In this document: piece by piece, positions 17,152 through 26,208 of the stretch
Layout: each line of letters begins with the position of its first letter
How positions within the stretch are numbered: the stretch's first letter is position 1
Assembly: GCA_007693385.1 (NCBI GenBank)
Contig: REDR01000043.1
Coordinates: forward strand, 62,001-126,000
Length of the DNA: 64,000 nt
Source of the DNA: Anaerolineaceae bacterium
GTDB lineage: Bacteria; Chloroflexota; Anaerolineae; Aggregatilineales; Phototrophicaceae
Direction: 5' to 3'
Notes under the pieces: generated by a model
Database searches by the model: none
What the model saw: only the letters and a program-made list of their open reading frames with translations
What the model was told of the DNA's origin: nothing
Made by a program: the position numbers and the translations under genes

Positions 17152-18057
17152 TTATTCACCCCGCCCTTCGCGTGCTTCGCGTGATTGACGCTCGGACACG
17201 TTGAACAGAAACAACATGCTCAGCATACCGGCAAAAACCAATCCGGCGGAAAATCCCAGCCCGAAAAGTGGCCGCGTGCCGCCGACTCCCAGCACGAATC
17301 CGCCACTGCTGAAATTCGTGCGGAAGGTGATACCGACGCCGATCAACACGGCGGCGATCAACAATGTGAGTGGCAAGGTGTAATACAGCTTGGGTTGAAA
17401 GCGCAGTTCCGCCAGCCCATACGCCAGCACGACGGCGGCCAATAGCGCCAGCGATGTATTGGTGAATACGCGCAGGGCGACGACATCGGCATTCGGCGCG
17501 TCCACCCAGACGGCATACAGGTTCAACACGGTGATGTAACCGACGGCGGAGGCTGTGGTGAAGGCGATGGCGTCCTCACGGATGCGGTAAGCGTCCGGCC
17601 ATGTGATGAAGCGTACCACCAGATATTGCAGACCGATTTGAATGATGCCCACCGTGAAGGCATAGCCGAGTATGCGATCAAAGACGCCGGTGAAGGTTAG
17701 CCACTGTGCGGGCTGTAGCCAGTCTAGTACCGGGATGGCGATGGCGTTGGCGGTCAGCGCACTGATGACCGCGATGCCCAGCAGATGCCGTCGTCCTTCG
17801 GGGACGCGGCGCTCCGCCCAAAGCGAGAAGATGCCCCATAGCGCCGCCGGAGTCAGCGCCAGCGCGATATTCAAGCCGCCGGATAGCGGGCGCGGCACGC
17901 CGAATCCGGCGATACCTACCGCGCCGTAGATCAACACGGTCAGCGCGAACAGCACGCCGAGTTCAATTGTCAGGCTACGCCACACGCGACGATAAGGATA
18001 GATGCTTTCTTCTTCGCGTGGTGGTGTGATGAGTTTTGCGCTTGTGTATTGGCTCAC
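17152..18057 (-). CDS. Multi-pass membrane protein, PrsW-like but without catalytic Glu residues
   Basis: A 301-residue protein with about eight hydrophobic helices. Part of it looks like the PrsW family of intramembrane proteases: PEGRRHLLGIAVISALTANAI, then a segment aligned with the catalytic helix, then AFTTASAVGYITVLNL. In PrsW the catalytic helix has EExxK and the later motif contains ENL; here the first reads QIGLQ and the second LNL, so the protein is probably not a protease. It begins the four-gene minus-strand operon with a PsbP-like protein, a secreted protease and TlyA. The assignment is tentative; it may be an unrelated membrane protein. Confidence 0.5.
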   Translation of the reverse strand: MSQYTSAKLITPPREEESIYPYRRVWRSLTIELGVLFALTVLIYGAVGIAGFGVPRPLSGGLNIALALTPAALWGIFSLWAERRVPEGRRHLLGIAVISALTANAIAIPVLDWLQPAQWLTFTGVFDRILGYAFTVGIIQIGLQYLVVRFITWPDAYRIREDAIAFTTASAVGYITVLNLYAVWVDAPNADVVALRVFTNTSLALLAAVVLAYGLAELRFQPKLYYTLPLTLLIAAVLIGVGITFRTNFSSGGFVLGVGGTRPLFGLGFSAGLVFAGMLSMLFLFNVSERQSREAREGRGE

Positions 18058-18146
18058 GATTTCCGTTCGTTAAAACTTGATTTATGGTAAACTGTCTAGC
18101 GATTTTCCGAATCCTAGCGCATCGTCTGTGACTAAGAAAGGCTAAA

Positions 18147-19754
18147 ATGGCTGTTAAACGCTCGTTCGTCCTATGTGGCCTGTTATGTGGCATGTTGTTG
18201 TTCGCGTTGATGGGCTGTGCGAGTGGCGATGATTTTGAGCCGCGTAACCCCATCGTGTACGGTCTGACGTTACAACCTTCCGGCTTTGATCCGCATGTAC
18301 ACGCTTCAGCGGAATTGGGAATTGTCCTGCGGCAAGTTTACGATACATTGGTTTATCGCCATCCGCAGACAAACGAGATTGTGCCCGGTCTGGCGACAGG
18401 CTGGACGATTTCCGATGATGGGCTGGTGTATACGTTCATGCTCCGTGAGGGCGTCACCTTCCATGATGGTACACCGTTCAACGCGCAAGCGGTAGCGGCT
18501 AATCTGGATCGCATCATCGCGCCGGAAACCGGCTCGCAGAGGGCGCGTTTTATGCTCGGCCCGTATAGCGGCCATAATGTGCTGGATACTTACATCATTC
18601 AGATCACACTCAGCGAGCGCTTTGTCCCGCTTCTGGATTCACTGAGTCAGGTCTATCTGGGCATGGCTAGCCCGACGGCATTCAACGAATATTCACCGAC
18701 GCGCTATCAGTTTCATCAGGTGGGCACCGGGCCGTATCGCTTCATCAAATTCACGCCGGGCGATGAGATCATCCTGCGGCGCAATGAGGCGTACACATGG
18801 GGTCCGGAATTCTATGATCTGGAGCTGGAAAATACCGTCGATCAAATCACCTATCGCTTTTTCACCGACGCGGCCACCCGTGCCACCGCGATAGAAAACG
18901 GCGAAGCGCACATCATGGGCGAGATTCCGCCAGCATTCGCGCTGACGCTGGCCGGTACGGATGCCGAGTTATTGCCGGTGGAAGTGCCCGGCTTGCCGTT
19001 GCAATTCATGATGAACACCGCCCGCCCGCCGACGGATGATCTGCTGGTGCGGCAGGCGCTCATCCACGCCACCAACCGCCCGCTTATCGTCGATACTGTG
19101 TATCGTGGCTTCTCGCCGGTGGCGTGGGGGCCGCTATCGCGGGCGACATTGCACTATAGCCGCGCTGTGGAGGGCACGTACCCCTATGATGTGGACATCG
19201 CACGGGCTTCGTTGGAAGCGGCGGGCTTCGAGTACGTGAGCGGCGTCGGCTTCGTGCAGGGTGAAGACGACGCCGAACCGCTAGAAATCATCGTGCTGGT
19301 GCCGCCGTGGGGTGGTCTGCCCGATGTCGCACAGTTGATGCAGGCGCAATGGCGCGAAATCGGCGTCAATGCGCGTCTGGTGCAGGTGTCCGGCCTCTCC
19401 GCCCTGCGCGAACGGGTGGAAAGCGGCGACTATCATCTGGTGGCGTTTGACAGCGCGGGCTTTGATCCGTATGTGATGAACTCTTTTTACGCTTCGGACG
19501 GCGCGAACAACTTCACCAATTACCAGAATCCGCGACTGGATGCGGCGCTCATCACCGCCGTGCAGGAGCTTTCGCCGGAGACGCGGCGCGTCGCCTATGC
19601 GGAGATTCAACAGTTCATCATGGGGCAGGCGTTGATCTTGCCGATCCGCGATTATATCAACCTCAACGCGACTGTGCCGACGATTGACCGGTTGATGTTC
19701 GATAGTTACGGCTGGTTCCCGTTGATGCACAATGTCGCCAACGTAGCGGACTGA
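18147..19754 (+). CDS. ABC transporter substrate-binding lipoprotein, family 5 (peptide/nickel type)
   Basis: A 535-residue extracellular solute-binding protein. Signal peptide with lipobox FALMGC (Cys24) marks it as a lipoprotein. Family 5 hallmarks: LTLQPSGFDPHVHAS after the lipid anchor, GLATGWTISDDGLVYTFMLREGVTFHDGTPFNA (residues about 85-117, given here in family terms), VGTGPYRF, and RQALIHATNRPLIV. The ligand may be an oligopeptide, nickel or a sugar oligomer; it cannot be decided by eye. Two permease genes follow, 13 nt away and by ATGA overlap, but no ATPase genes are present. Confidence 0.92.
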   Translation: MAVKRSFVLCGLLCGMLLFALMGCASGDDFEPRNPIVYGLTLQPSGFDPHVHASAELGIVLRQVYDTLVYRHPQTNEIVPGLATGWTISDDGLVYTFMLREGVTFHDGTPFNAQAVAANLDRIIAPETGSQRARFMLGPYSGHNVLDTYIIQITLSERFVPLLDSLSQVYLGMASPTAFNEYSPTRYQFHQVGTGPYRFIKFTPGDEIILRRNEAYTWGPEFYDLELENTVDQITYRFFTDAATRATAIENGEAHIMGEIPPAFALTLAGTDAELLPVEVPGLPLQFMMNTARPPTDDLLVRQALIHATNRPLIVDTVYRGFSPVAWGPLSRATLHYSRAVEGTYPYDVDIARASLEAAGFEYVSGVGFVQGEDDAEPLEIIVLVPPWGGLPDVAQLMQAQWREIGVNARLVQVSGLSALRERVESGDYHLVAFDSAGFDPYVMNSFYASDGANNFTNYQNPRLDAALITAVQELSPETRRVAYAEIQQFIMGQALILPIRDYINLNATVPTIDRLMFDSYGWFPLMHNVANVAD

Positions 19755-19767
19755 CGCGGCGAAGACT

Positions 19768-20667
19768 ATGCGGCGGGTTCTGGATTTCGTGCTGGTGATC
19801 TGGCTGGCGGCGACGCTGGCCTTTATGCTGTTGCGCGTCCTACCCGGCGATGCGATCAGCGCGCAACTGGCGCTGAGTGGCGCGAGTCGCGCTGAGATTG
19901 AGGCGATACGCGACGATATGGGCTTATCCGCGCCGCTATCACGCCAATACCTGAGCTACATCGGCGGGCTGTTGCGTGGCGATATGGGCTACTCGCTGAC
20001 CAGCACGTTACCCGTCGTCGAGGTGATCGCGCCGCGCCTTCTGCCGACGCTGATACTCGCGCTGACTTCCGGCGTGTGTGCGGCGGTGGGCGGCGTGTTA
20101 ATCGGCGCGGCCTGCCTGAATACCGGCGGAGTCGGGCGCATCGCCCGCGCTGTTGTGAATCTGTCGCTTAGTCTGCCGATCTACTGGACGGGCACATTAG
20201 CCATCATCGTGTTCTCGTCGTGGCTGGGATGGTTGCCGTCGTCGGGCACACACGGCGCGGATCGTCTGATCTTGCCGGTGCTGGTATTGAGCATCCATGT
20301 CATGGCGCCGGTGGCGCGGGTGACGTATGCCAACCTGCGCCAGATACACGACGCGACGTTCGTCCGCGTCGCCCGCGCTAAAGGTCTGCCGGAATTACTG
20401 ATCTTGCGGCGGCACATCCTCCGCGCCGCGCTCGGCCCGGTGATCGCGGTCATCGCTTTGCAAACCGGCTTCCTGCTCAGTGGGGCGGTCATCACGGAGA
20501 GCGTTTTCGCCCGTTCCGGCGTCGGTCAATTGCTTCTGGTCAGCACGCTTGACCGTGATTATCCAGTCGTACAGGGGATTGTCGTGCTGTCGGCGGTGTT
20601 TTACATGCTGGTCAATGTTATTGCGGACTGGTCAACCCGCCTGCTTGATCCGCGTATCGTGTCATGA
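19768..20667 (+). CDS. ABC transporter permease, DppB/OppB type
   Basis: A 299-residue inner-membrane permease. It begins with a helix (DFVLVIWLAATLAFMLLRVLPGD), then the N-terminal family motif with YLSYIGGLLRGDMGYSL, about six helices in all, and the EAA coupling loop around VRVARAKGLPELLILRRHILRAAL (about 205-228). It pairs with the downstream permease to form the heterodimeric channel. The stop overlaps the next ATG (ATGA at 20664-20667). Confidence 0.9.
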   Translation: MRRVLDFVLVIWLAATLAFMLLRVLPGDAISAQLALSGASRAEIEAIRDDMGLSAPLSRQYLSYIGGLLRGDMGYSLTSTLPVVEVIAPRLLPTLILALTSGVCAAVGGVLIGAACLNTGGVGRIARAVVNLSLSLPIYWTGTLAIIVFSSWLGWLPSSGTHGADRLILPVLVLSIHVMAPVARVTYANLRQIHDATFVRVARAKGLPELLILRRHILRAALGPVIAVIALQTGFLLSGAVITESVFARSGVGQLLLVSTLDRDYPVVQGIVVLSAVFYMLVNVIADWSTRLLDPRIVS

Positions 20668-21434
20668 TGCGACGGGTACGCTGGCCGCATCTGCTCGTGT
20701 TGCTGTTCGTCCTGCTGGCGGTCTTCGCGCCGCAGATCAGCCCGCACGATCCCGCCACCATCCACCCGACCATCTTAGCGCCGCCATCATCCGCGCACCT
20801 CTTCGGCACGGACGCGCTAGGCCGTGATTTATTCAGCCGCGTGCTGTATGGCGGGCGACAGACTCTCGGCGTGGCGACTGTGGCGGCGGCGGTGGCGCTG
20901 GCTCCCGGCCTTCTGCTCGGCGTGCTGTGGGGGATCGCGCCGCGCCCGCTCGTCCCGTCGCTGACCGCGCTATTCAGCGCTCTGCTGGCGGTGCCCGGCT
21001 TGCTAGTGGCGCTGGTCTTGCTGGCGGTCATCGGGCGCGGTATGGGGCAGATCGCGCTGGCTGTCGGCCTATCGCAGATCGCTATGGTGGCGCAGGTCAC
21101 GCGGGGGGCGGTGGTCAACGTGCGCGACGCCCCGTACATCGAGAGCGCCCACGCCATCGGCGCGACGCCACGCCACATCATCCGCCGCTATGTGTTGCCC
21201 AATATCTGGCCGGTGGTCGTCGCTTATGCCGGTGTGACGTTCAGCTATAGCGTGCTGAATGGGGCGGCGCTGTCTTTTCTCGGGCTGGGTGAATTGGGCG
21301 TGCCGGATTGGGGCGTCATCCTGGCGGAGGGGCGGGCGGTATTCAACGCCGCGCCGTGGGTGTCGATCTTCCCGGGATTGGCGATCACCGCGTTGGTGTT
21401 CGCGGTCAATGCGCTGGTGGATCGCATGTTGTGA
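20664..21434 (+). CDS. ABC transporter permease, DppC/OppC type
   Basis: A 256-residue second permease. It has APQISPHDPATIHP and the conserved LFGTDALGRDLFSRVLYGGRQTL near residues 47-69, followed by about five helices and the EAA loop around SAHAIGATPRHIIRRYVLPN. The C-terminal FLGLGELGVPDWGVILAEGR is typical of DppC. It is coupled to the upstream permease. An intrinsic terminator follows directly, so the operon ends without ATPase genes; those must be supplied from elsewhere. Confidence 0.9.
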   Translation: MMRRVRWPHLLVLLFVLLAVFAPQISPHDPATIHPTILAPPSSAHLFGTDALGRDLFSRVLYGGRQTLGVATVAAAVALAPGLLLGVLWGIAPRPLVPSLTALFSALLAVPGLLVALVLLAVIGRGMGQIALAVGLSQIAMVAQVTRGAVVNVRDAPYIESAHAIGATPRHIIRRYVLPNIWPVVVAYAGVTFSYSVLNGAALSFLGLGELGVPDWGVILAEGRAVFNAAPWVSIFPGLAITALVFAVNALVDRML

Positions 21435-21446
21435 GGTCAAATAAAA

Positions 21447-21479
21447 AACCCGCCTTAAGATGCGCTGGCGGGGATTTTT
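21447..21479 (+). terminator. Intrinsic terminator after the ABC permease operon
   Basis: CCCGCC (21449-21454) pairs with GGCGGG (21467-21472) around a 12-base loop, followed by GATTTTT. A run of A to the left lets it also serve the small minus-strand gene that ends at 21499. Confidence 0.7.
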
Positions 21480-21498
21480 CTGCGGCCTGTCGCTGATT

Positions 21499-21738
21499 TT
21501 AGTCCGGCCAGATGCGGGTATCCATGAAGTGATCGAGGATGGTGACGAACATCAGCGCGAGCGGGCCAGCCGTCCACAGGAAATACTGGATGCCGTATTC
21601 CATCACGCCAATCGGACGCTCGCCGGGATCCGGGCTGAGCGCGGGCAGAGCGAACCAGATAATCAACAGGCTGATAATCACGCCGAGCGCGATAGACACG
21701 CCCCACACGATCAAGCGGCGCACAAACAATGAGGACAT
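21499..21738 (-). CDS. Small two-helix membrane protein, unknown function
   Basis: A 79-residue product with two predicted helices (about 8-32 and 48-68) and a short polar tail ending HFMDTRIWPD. No known domain recognised. The start ATG is followed by a basic segment (FVRRL), as expected for membrane insertion, and AGGAGACG lies upstream. It lies between the ABC operon and the tRNA gene and is probably monocistronic. Confidence 0.6.
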   Translation of the reverse strand: MSSLFVRRLIVWGVSIALGVIISLLIIWFALPALSPDPGERPIGVMEYGIQYFLWTAGPLALMFVTILDHFMDTRIWPD

Positions 21739-21889
21739 AACTTAACGTCTCCTACCGTTCCATCAACACGCGGCTATTGTAGCGCAATGCGGGACGGGTT
21801 GGCAAGTTACTTTATAGGCCGCGCTATTTTTATCCTGACTTGATAGGGCGTTCCCAAGTGTGGCGTTTTGCGCTACAATTCGGGTCAAT

Positions 21890-21962
21890 GTCCCCGTAGT
21901 TCAGCGGATAGAACAACGGTCTTCTAAACCGTGTGTCGCAGGTTCGAGTCCTGCCGGGGGCG
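21890..21962 (+). tRNA. tRNA-Arg (anticodon UCU)
   Basis: A 73-base cloverleaf. Acceptor GTCCCCG (21890-21896) pairs with CGGGGGC (21955-21961, one G-T pair). The anticodon stem ACGGT/ACCGT holds loop CTTCTAA, so the anticodon is TCT. The T arm is GCAGG TTCGAGT CCTGC. The 3' CCA is not encoded. A terminator follows 9 bases later. Confidence 0.95.
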
Positions 21963-21970
21963 CAGACCAA

Positions 21971-22009
21971 AAAGGCGCAGTCTATACAGACCGCGCCTTT
22001 GTTGTTTTT
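21971..22009 (+). terminator. Intrinsic terminator after tRNA-Arg
   Basis: AAAGGCGC (21971-21978) pairs with GCGCCTTT (21993-22000). Inside it, GTCT pairs with AGAC with a single mismatch between the two stems. GTTGTTTTT follows. It ends the tRNA transcript and may also stop the pullulanase transcript coming from the other side. Confidence 0.85.
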
Positions 22010-22040
22010 CGTGATGGGACGGTTAGCCCATCATCTGGTT

Positions 22041-25000
22041 TTAACGCGGGGCGACGAAGACCGCCGTCGTGCGTTCCGGCACGTTCAGGATGCCGTCGGC
22101 GTATGTCGCTTCGCGCACGACGCTATCTTCGGATTCAGCCAGCACCGGATGCAACACAAATTCCATGCCATCCGGCAAGCCGACATCGAGCGATACATCA
22201 TCGGGGCGCGAATTGAACACCACGACGATCATCTGGTGCGCGTCGTCGAGTATCGGCGCGTTCGGGATTAAATCCGACAGCGACATGACGATCACGCCCG
22301 GCACCTGATCCGGGCCGGTGTTGTGGAAAGCCACCCGCTCCTGTATCTGCTCCGCCGTTTGCAGGCGGAATAGCGGCGAGCTGTATCTGATCTGCAACAT
22401 CTCGCGCATGTGGTTGACGGCGCTCACGATGTCGTCGGTATCCACCGTCAGGCGCTCGTCGCCCAGTAGCGGCGCGATGATGTCCCAGTTATCGCGGCTA
22501 CTCGGTGGCAGGCCGCCGCCCCAGTTGTTGGTCTGATAGGTGAAGTCCAGCCGGTTGAACCAGTCGCCGGAGTTATAGCTGTCGCGGTCTAGCGACTTGG
22601 AGCGCAACATATCATCACCGGCATGGAAGAACGGCACGCCCTGACTGAGCGCCACCAGACTGACGCCGAGATTGTTCATCCGCACGCGCTGGTCAATGCT
22701 CAAGCCTTCCGGCGCTTTGTATTGCACGGTGTCCCATAGCGTTTCGTTATCATGCGCGGCGACATAGATGATGTTTTCCTGCGGCGATAGCGTGTAGCCC
22801 ACCGGATTACCGTTGTAGCTGATGTCCGCACCGGTCACCGCTTCGCCTTGCGCGTTGATGAAGGTGTAGTCGCGCAGATTACCGGCCAGCCCCACGCGGA
22901 TTTGATCGCTGAATAGCAACAGCCGCGCCATCTGCTCGGCATCCGAGCCGGGCGTGAATTCGTTGGGTTCGGTTGCCAATCCGGTGATGAAGCCCTGATG
23001 CTGTTGCCCATCAAACGGACTGCCGCCCCGTGCCGCGTCACGCAGGCGATCATTAAATACGCCGATGCCGGTGCCGCCGATGTTGAGCTGTGTCGCGTTG
23101 ACGCCGCGAGCGTTGTTGGCAACTTCGCCGAAGTCCCAGCCCTCGCCGTACACGTAGATCATCGCGCCGTCCACGCCGTCATCTTCCAGCGTCAGGCCAT
23201 CGAGCATCTCGCGCACTTCGATCATGTTATCCAGCATGTGATGCCCCATCAGGTCAACGCGGAAGCCGTCCACGCGATAGGCAACCGCCCACGTATGCAA
23301 CGAATCGACCATGAAGCGTTGCATCATGTTGTGTTCGGTGGCGGTGTTCTGACAACAGGTGCTGGTCATCACGTTGCCGTTAGCGTCCAGCCGATGATAA
23401 TAGCCGGGCACGATGCGATCAAACACGGATTTGTCGCCCTGTCCGGCGGCGTTGGTGTGGTTGTAGACGACATCCTTCACCACGCGCAAGCCCATCTCGT
23501 TGAGTGCTTGCACCATCTGGCGGAACTCGATGATGCGCTGAACGCCGTCCGGCTCGGTGGAATAACTGCCTTCCGGCGCGGTGAAGTGGAACGGATCATA
23601 ACCCCAGTTGAACGGGTCTTGATCGCGTATCGGGTCGATGAGGTTGGTCTGCTCTTCGGAGTCCGGTGGGAACGCGGCCAGTTCTTCAAAGTCGAGCATC
23701 ACCCATGTGTCTTTATCCTCGTCGATGGTGGCGATGTCGAACACCGGCAGAAGGTGTAGGTGCGTCAGGCCGGATTCAGCCAGCCCGCGCAGGTGACGGA
23801 CGCCGTAGCTATTCGGCAGGGCGAAGGCGGCGAATGTGCCGACCAATTCTTCCGGCACTTCGGGATCGCTCACGCTGAAGTCGCGGACGTGGATCTCGTA
23901 CACTGCGATGTCGTTAAACGACGCTAGCGGCGGCTTCTGCGCGGTCTGCCAGCCGTCCGGCATGAGTGCCGGATCGTTGTAGATGTCTACGATCTGACTG
24001 CGCGTGCTGTTCATCGCCAGACTGTACGAATACGGGTCAGTCACCATGTTGGTGACGATGCGCCCGACGGTTGGCGCGAAGACTTGTACTTCAAACAGAT
24101 AGAATTGATACGTCCAATCCGGCTCGCCGGTGATGCGCCACACGCCGTTATCAGCGTCATGCGTCATGTCCAGCACTTCGGCCTCGTCCGTCGCCGAATC
24201 AGCGAATAGATGCAAGCGGACGTTCTGTGCGGTAGGCGCCCAGACCGCGATGCTCGGCGTGTCGCCGTCGTATGTCACGCCTAACGCGCCGTCATATGTG
24301 TATAGATCATCCAGCACGCCGGGAATCTGTAGCGCCGTCCCGCCGATTAGCTCATCGCCTTCGTAGGCGGCCACCGCGAACTGCCCGCGCAGGATTTCCG
24401 GCACGAGCGCGGCGTCGGCTTCGCTGATCTGTAGCGCGTTGAGTCCGGCCAGATGCGGGAATTTATCTAGCACTTGCTGGCTGAGTCCGTCGGCGTTCAG
24501 CGTCAATGCCAGCGATTCGCCGCCGGTGATCTGCCCGCCGTCGCTTTCCAGCGCGGCGTCGGCGGAGTAATGCAGGACGTAGCGCACATCGTCACCGTCG
24601 GGCGCATCCCACGCGACGGTCTGCGCGTCTACCCAATACGCCTGTGTCCGCCGTAGATTGACCGTGACCACGCGCCCCAATACCACCGGCTCGCCGACGC
24701 TGACCGTCAATTTGTTGTCGGATTCGTTGTACACAAATAGCACCTTTACGCCGTCTTCCGGCACGCTGAACGGGATATTGGCGCCATCACGCACGCCGTC
24801 CGCGCCGTAATTTATCGCCCAGCTCTGGCCGATGGCGACCTTCACTTCATAGTCGCCCGCCGGTATCAAGTCGGTGGCGAAGGTATAAACGCCGTCGCCG
24901 TCAGTATCCTGTAGCCATGCCCGCATACAATCCGGTTGCCATTCGCCGCTACAGCCCACCGCCGGATTGTAACTGCCCGGCGCGGTCACGATCTGGTTAT

Positions 25001-26063
25001 TGACGCTATCCGCGACCCAGTTGGTGAAGTGGTCATAGTAGAAGGTCACGGTGGCGTCTTCTGTCAGCGATAGCGGGATGTCCGCGCCGCCAGCTTCGGC
25101 GTTGATGCCGTAATTTTCTTCCCAGCTACCGTCGATAGCGACCTTGTAAGCGTAATCACCCGCCGGTAGGTCGAACTCGCCGCGCCAGATGTCGAACTCC
25201 GGCAGATAGGTCAGCGCGGTGGCTTCACAATTCGGTTGCCAGTCGCCATCACAGCCGAGAACCGATTGAATCGTGCCCGGCAATACCACCAGATCGGGCT
25301 GTTCGATTTCTAACGGACGCACCGGCGCGTCAATCGTCAAACCGGCATCAGCGACGGATGGATCGCGGATTTCGGTTGAGCCATCGGTATTGATGGTCAG
25401 CACGTTGTCTTCGGTGTTGAACAGGAATACGACCAGATCGCCGTCGTCCATCACGTCAAACGGGATGTTGGCGCCGTCCGGTTGGCCGTCCACGCCATAG
25501 TTCAGTGACCAGCTCTCGTTAAGCGCGACTTTCGCCTCGTAGCTACCGGCGGGGATGGCGTCCGTCATGAAGGTGTAAATGCCATCACCTTCAGGGTCTT
25601 GTAGCCATGTCCGCAGGCAGGAGGGCGCCCAGTCACCGCCCGCGCCGAGATTGGACGGGCATCCCAGTTCGGTCTGGAAGCTACCCGGCACGTTCGCCAC
25701 GATATGGTTGACGTTATCGGCAAACCATCCGGTTTGATGGCTGTACAGGAACATCACGGCGCGATCACCGTCTAAACTCAACGATACCGCCTCATCTTCG
25801 TCCCATTCGCCATCGACGGCGACGCTGTAAACATAATCGCCCGCCGGTAAATCCAACCGCGCCCGCCAAATCAGGCCGGCCTCGTCGAATTCAAACGCGG
25901 TTGCATCACAGTCGGCTTGCCATTCATCGCAATCGAAAGCGCTCTGGAATGTGCCGACAAGCGTCACCGTGTCCGGTTGTGCGGGGATGTCGTCATCCGC
26001 CGCCACGAATCCGGCGGCCAGTAAGAGCAGGACAAGAGCAGAAATAAAACGATATTTTTTCAA
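22041..26063 (-). CDS. Secreted pullulanase (GH13) with four X25/SusE-type starch-binding modules
   Basis: A 1340-residue exported alpha-1,6-glucan hydrolase. Signal peptide about 1-22 (ends FVAAD). About 25-460 holds four modules of roughly 105 residues in A-B-A-B order. A units carry (V/L)xGTxQSxxxC and B units carry PGSxxxxxGC plus a Ca-binding-like DxxGDGxYTF loop. A pullulanase-type E-set domain follows (APTAQNVRLHLF at about 610). The catalytic barrel has the pullulanase marker FNWGYDPFHF (about 820), VYNHTN, the nucleophile in GFRVDLMGHH (about 929), the acid in VYGEGWDFGE (about 974) and AAHDNETLWD (about 1100). It attacks branch points of starch, glycogen or pullulan outside the cell. 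Monocistronic. Confidence 0.93.
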   Translation of the reverse strand: MKKYRFISALVLLLLAAGFVAADDDIPAQPDTVTLVGTFQSAFDCDEWQADCDATAFEFDEAGLIWRARLDLPAGDYVYSVAVDGEWDEDEAVSLSLDGDRAVMFLYSHQTGWFADNVNHIVANVPGSFQTELGCPSNLGAGGDWAPSCLRTWLQDPEGDGIYTFMTDAIPAGSYEAKVALNESWSLNYGVDGQPDGANIPFDVMDDGDLVVFLFNTEDNVLTINTDGSTEIRDPSVADAGLTIDAPVRPLEIEQPDLVVLPGTIQSVLGCDGDWQPNCEATALTYLPEFDIWRGEFDLPAGDYAYKVAIDGSWEENYGINAEAGGADIPLSLTEDATVTFYYDHFTNWVADSVNNQIVTAPGSYNPAVGCSGEWQPDCMRAWLQDTDGDGVYTFATDLIPAGDYEVKVAIGQSWAINYGADGVRDGANIPFSVPEDGVKVLFVYNESDNKLTVSVGEPVVLGRVVTVNLRRTQAYWVDAQTVAWDAPDGDDVRYVLHYSADAALESDGGQITGGESLALTLNADGLSQQVLDKFPHLAGLNALQISEADAALVPEILRGQFAVAAYEGDELIGGTALQIPGVLDDLYTYDGALGVTYDGDTPSIAVWAPTAQNVRLHLFADSATDEAEVLDMTHDADNGVWRITGEPDWTYQFYLFEVQVFAPTVGRIVTNMVTDPYSYSLAMNSTRSQIVDIYNDPALMPDGWQTAQKPPLASFNDIAVYEIHVRDFSVSDPEVPEELVGTFAAFALPNSYGVRHLRGLAESGLTHLHLLPVFDIATIDEDKDTWVMLDFEELAAFPPDSEEQTNLIDPIRDQDPFNWGYDPFHFTAPEGSYSTEPDGVQRIIEFRQMVQALNEMGLRVVKDVVYNHTNAAGQGDKSVFDRIVPGYYHRLDANGNVMTSTCCQNTATEHNMMQRFMVDSLHTWAVAYRVDGFRVDLMGHHMLDNMIEVREMLDGLTLEDDGVDGAMIYVYGEGWDFGEVANNARGVNATQLNIGGTGIGVFNDRLRDAARGGSPFDGQQHQGFITGLATEPNEFTPGSDAEQMARLLLFSDQIRVGLAGNLRDYTFINAQGEAVTGADISYNGNPVGYTLSPQENIIYVAAHDNETLWDTVQYKAPEGLSIDQRVRMNNLGVSLVALSQGVPFFHAGDDMLRSKSLDRDSYNSGDWFNRLDFTYQTNNWGGGLPPSSRDNWDIIAPLLGDERLTVDTDDIVSAVNHMREMLQIRYSSPLFRLQTAEQIQERVAFHNTGPDQVPGVIVMSLSDLIPNAPILDDAHQMIVVVFNSRPDDVSLDVGLPDGMEFVLHPVLAESEDSVVREATYADGILNVPERTTAVFVAPR

Positions 26064-26164
26064 GCTGTATCTCCTTATGCAACTCTAATCAAAAGCAAAC
26101 TCTACTTTACATGCTTCATGAAAAAGCGCCAATACCTTTCGTCATTAGAAAACAGGAGGAATCA
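26064..26164. other. Upstream region of the pullulanase gene
   Basis: About 100 AT-rich bases between the pullulanase start and the terminator of the BTAD gene. GGAGATAC precedes the pullulanase ATG. No repeat or clear promoter hexamer pair could be supported. Confidence 0.3.
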
Positions 26165-26192
26165 AAACAACCTGCATGACGGCAGGTTGTTT
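26165..26192 (-). terminator. Intrinsic terminator of the BTAD regulator gene
   Basis: AAACAACCTGC (26165-26175) and GCAGGTTGTTT (26182-26192) form a perfect 11-bp stem with a 6-base loop. On the minus strand the stem is followed by TTTTGATT, giving a normal terminator 17 bases past the stop of the regulator. Confidence 0.85.
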
Positions 26193-26208
26193 GTGAGGGG
26201 AACGTCGC

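Noticed and set aside
26064-26164. Riboswitch or catabolite site before the pullulanase
   Set aside because: No conserved fold or recognisable operator could be supported.
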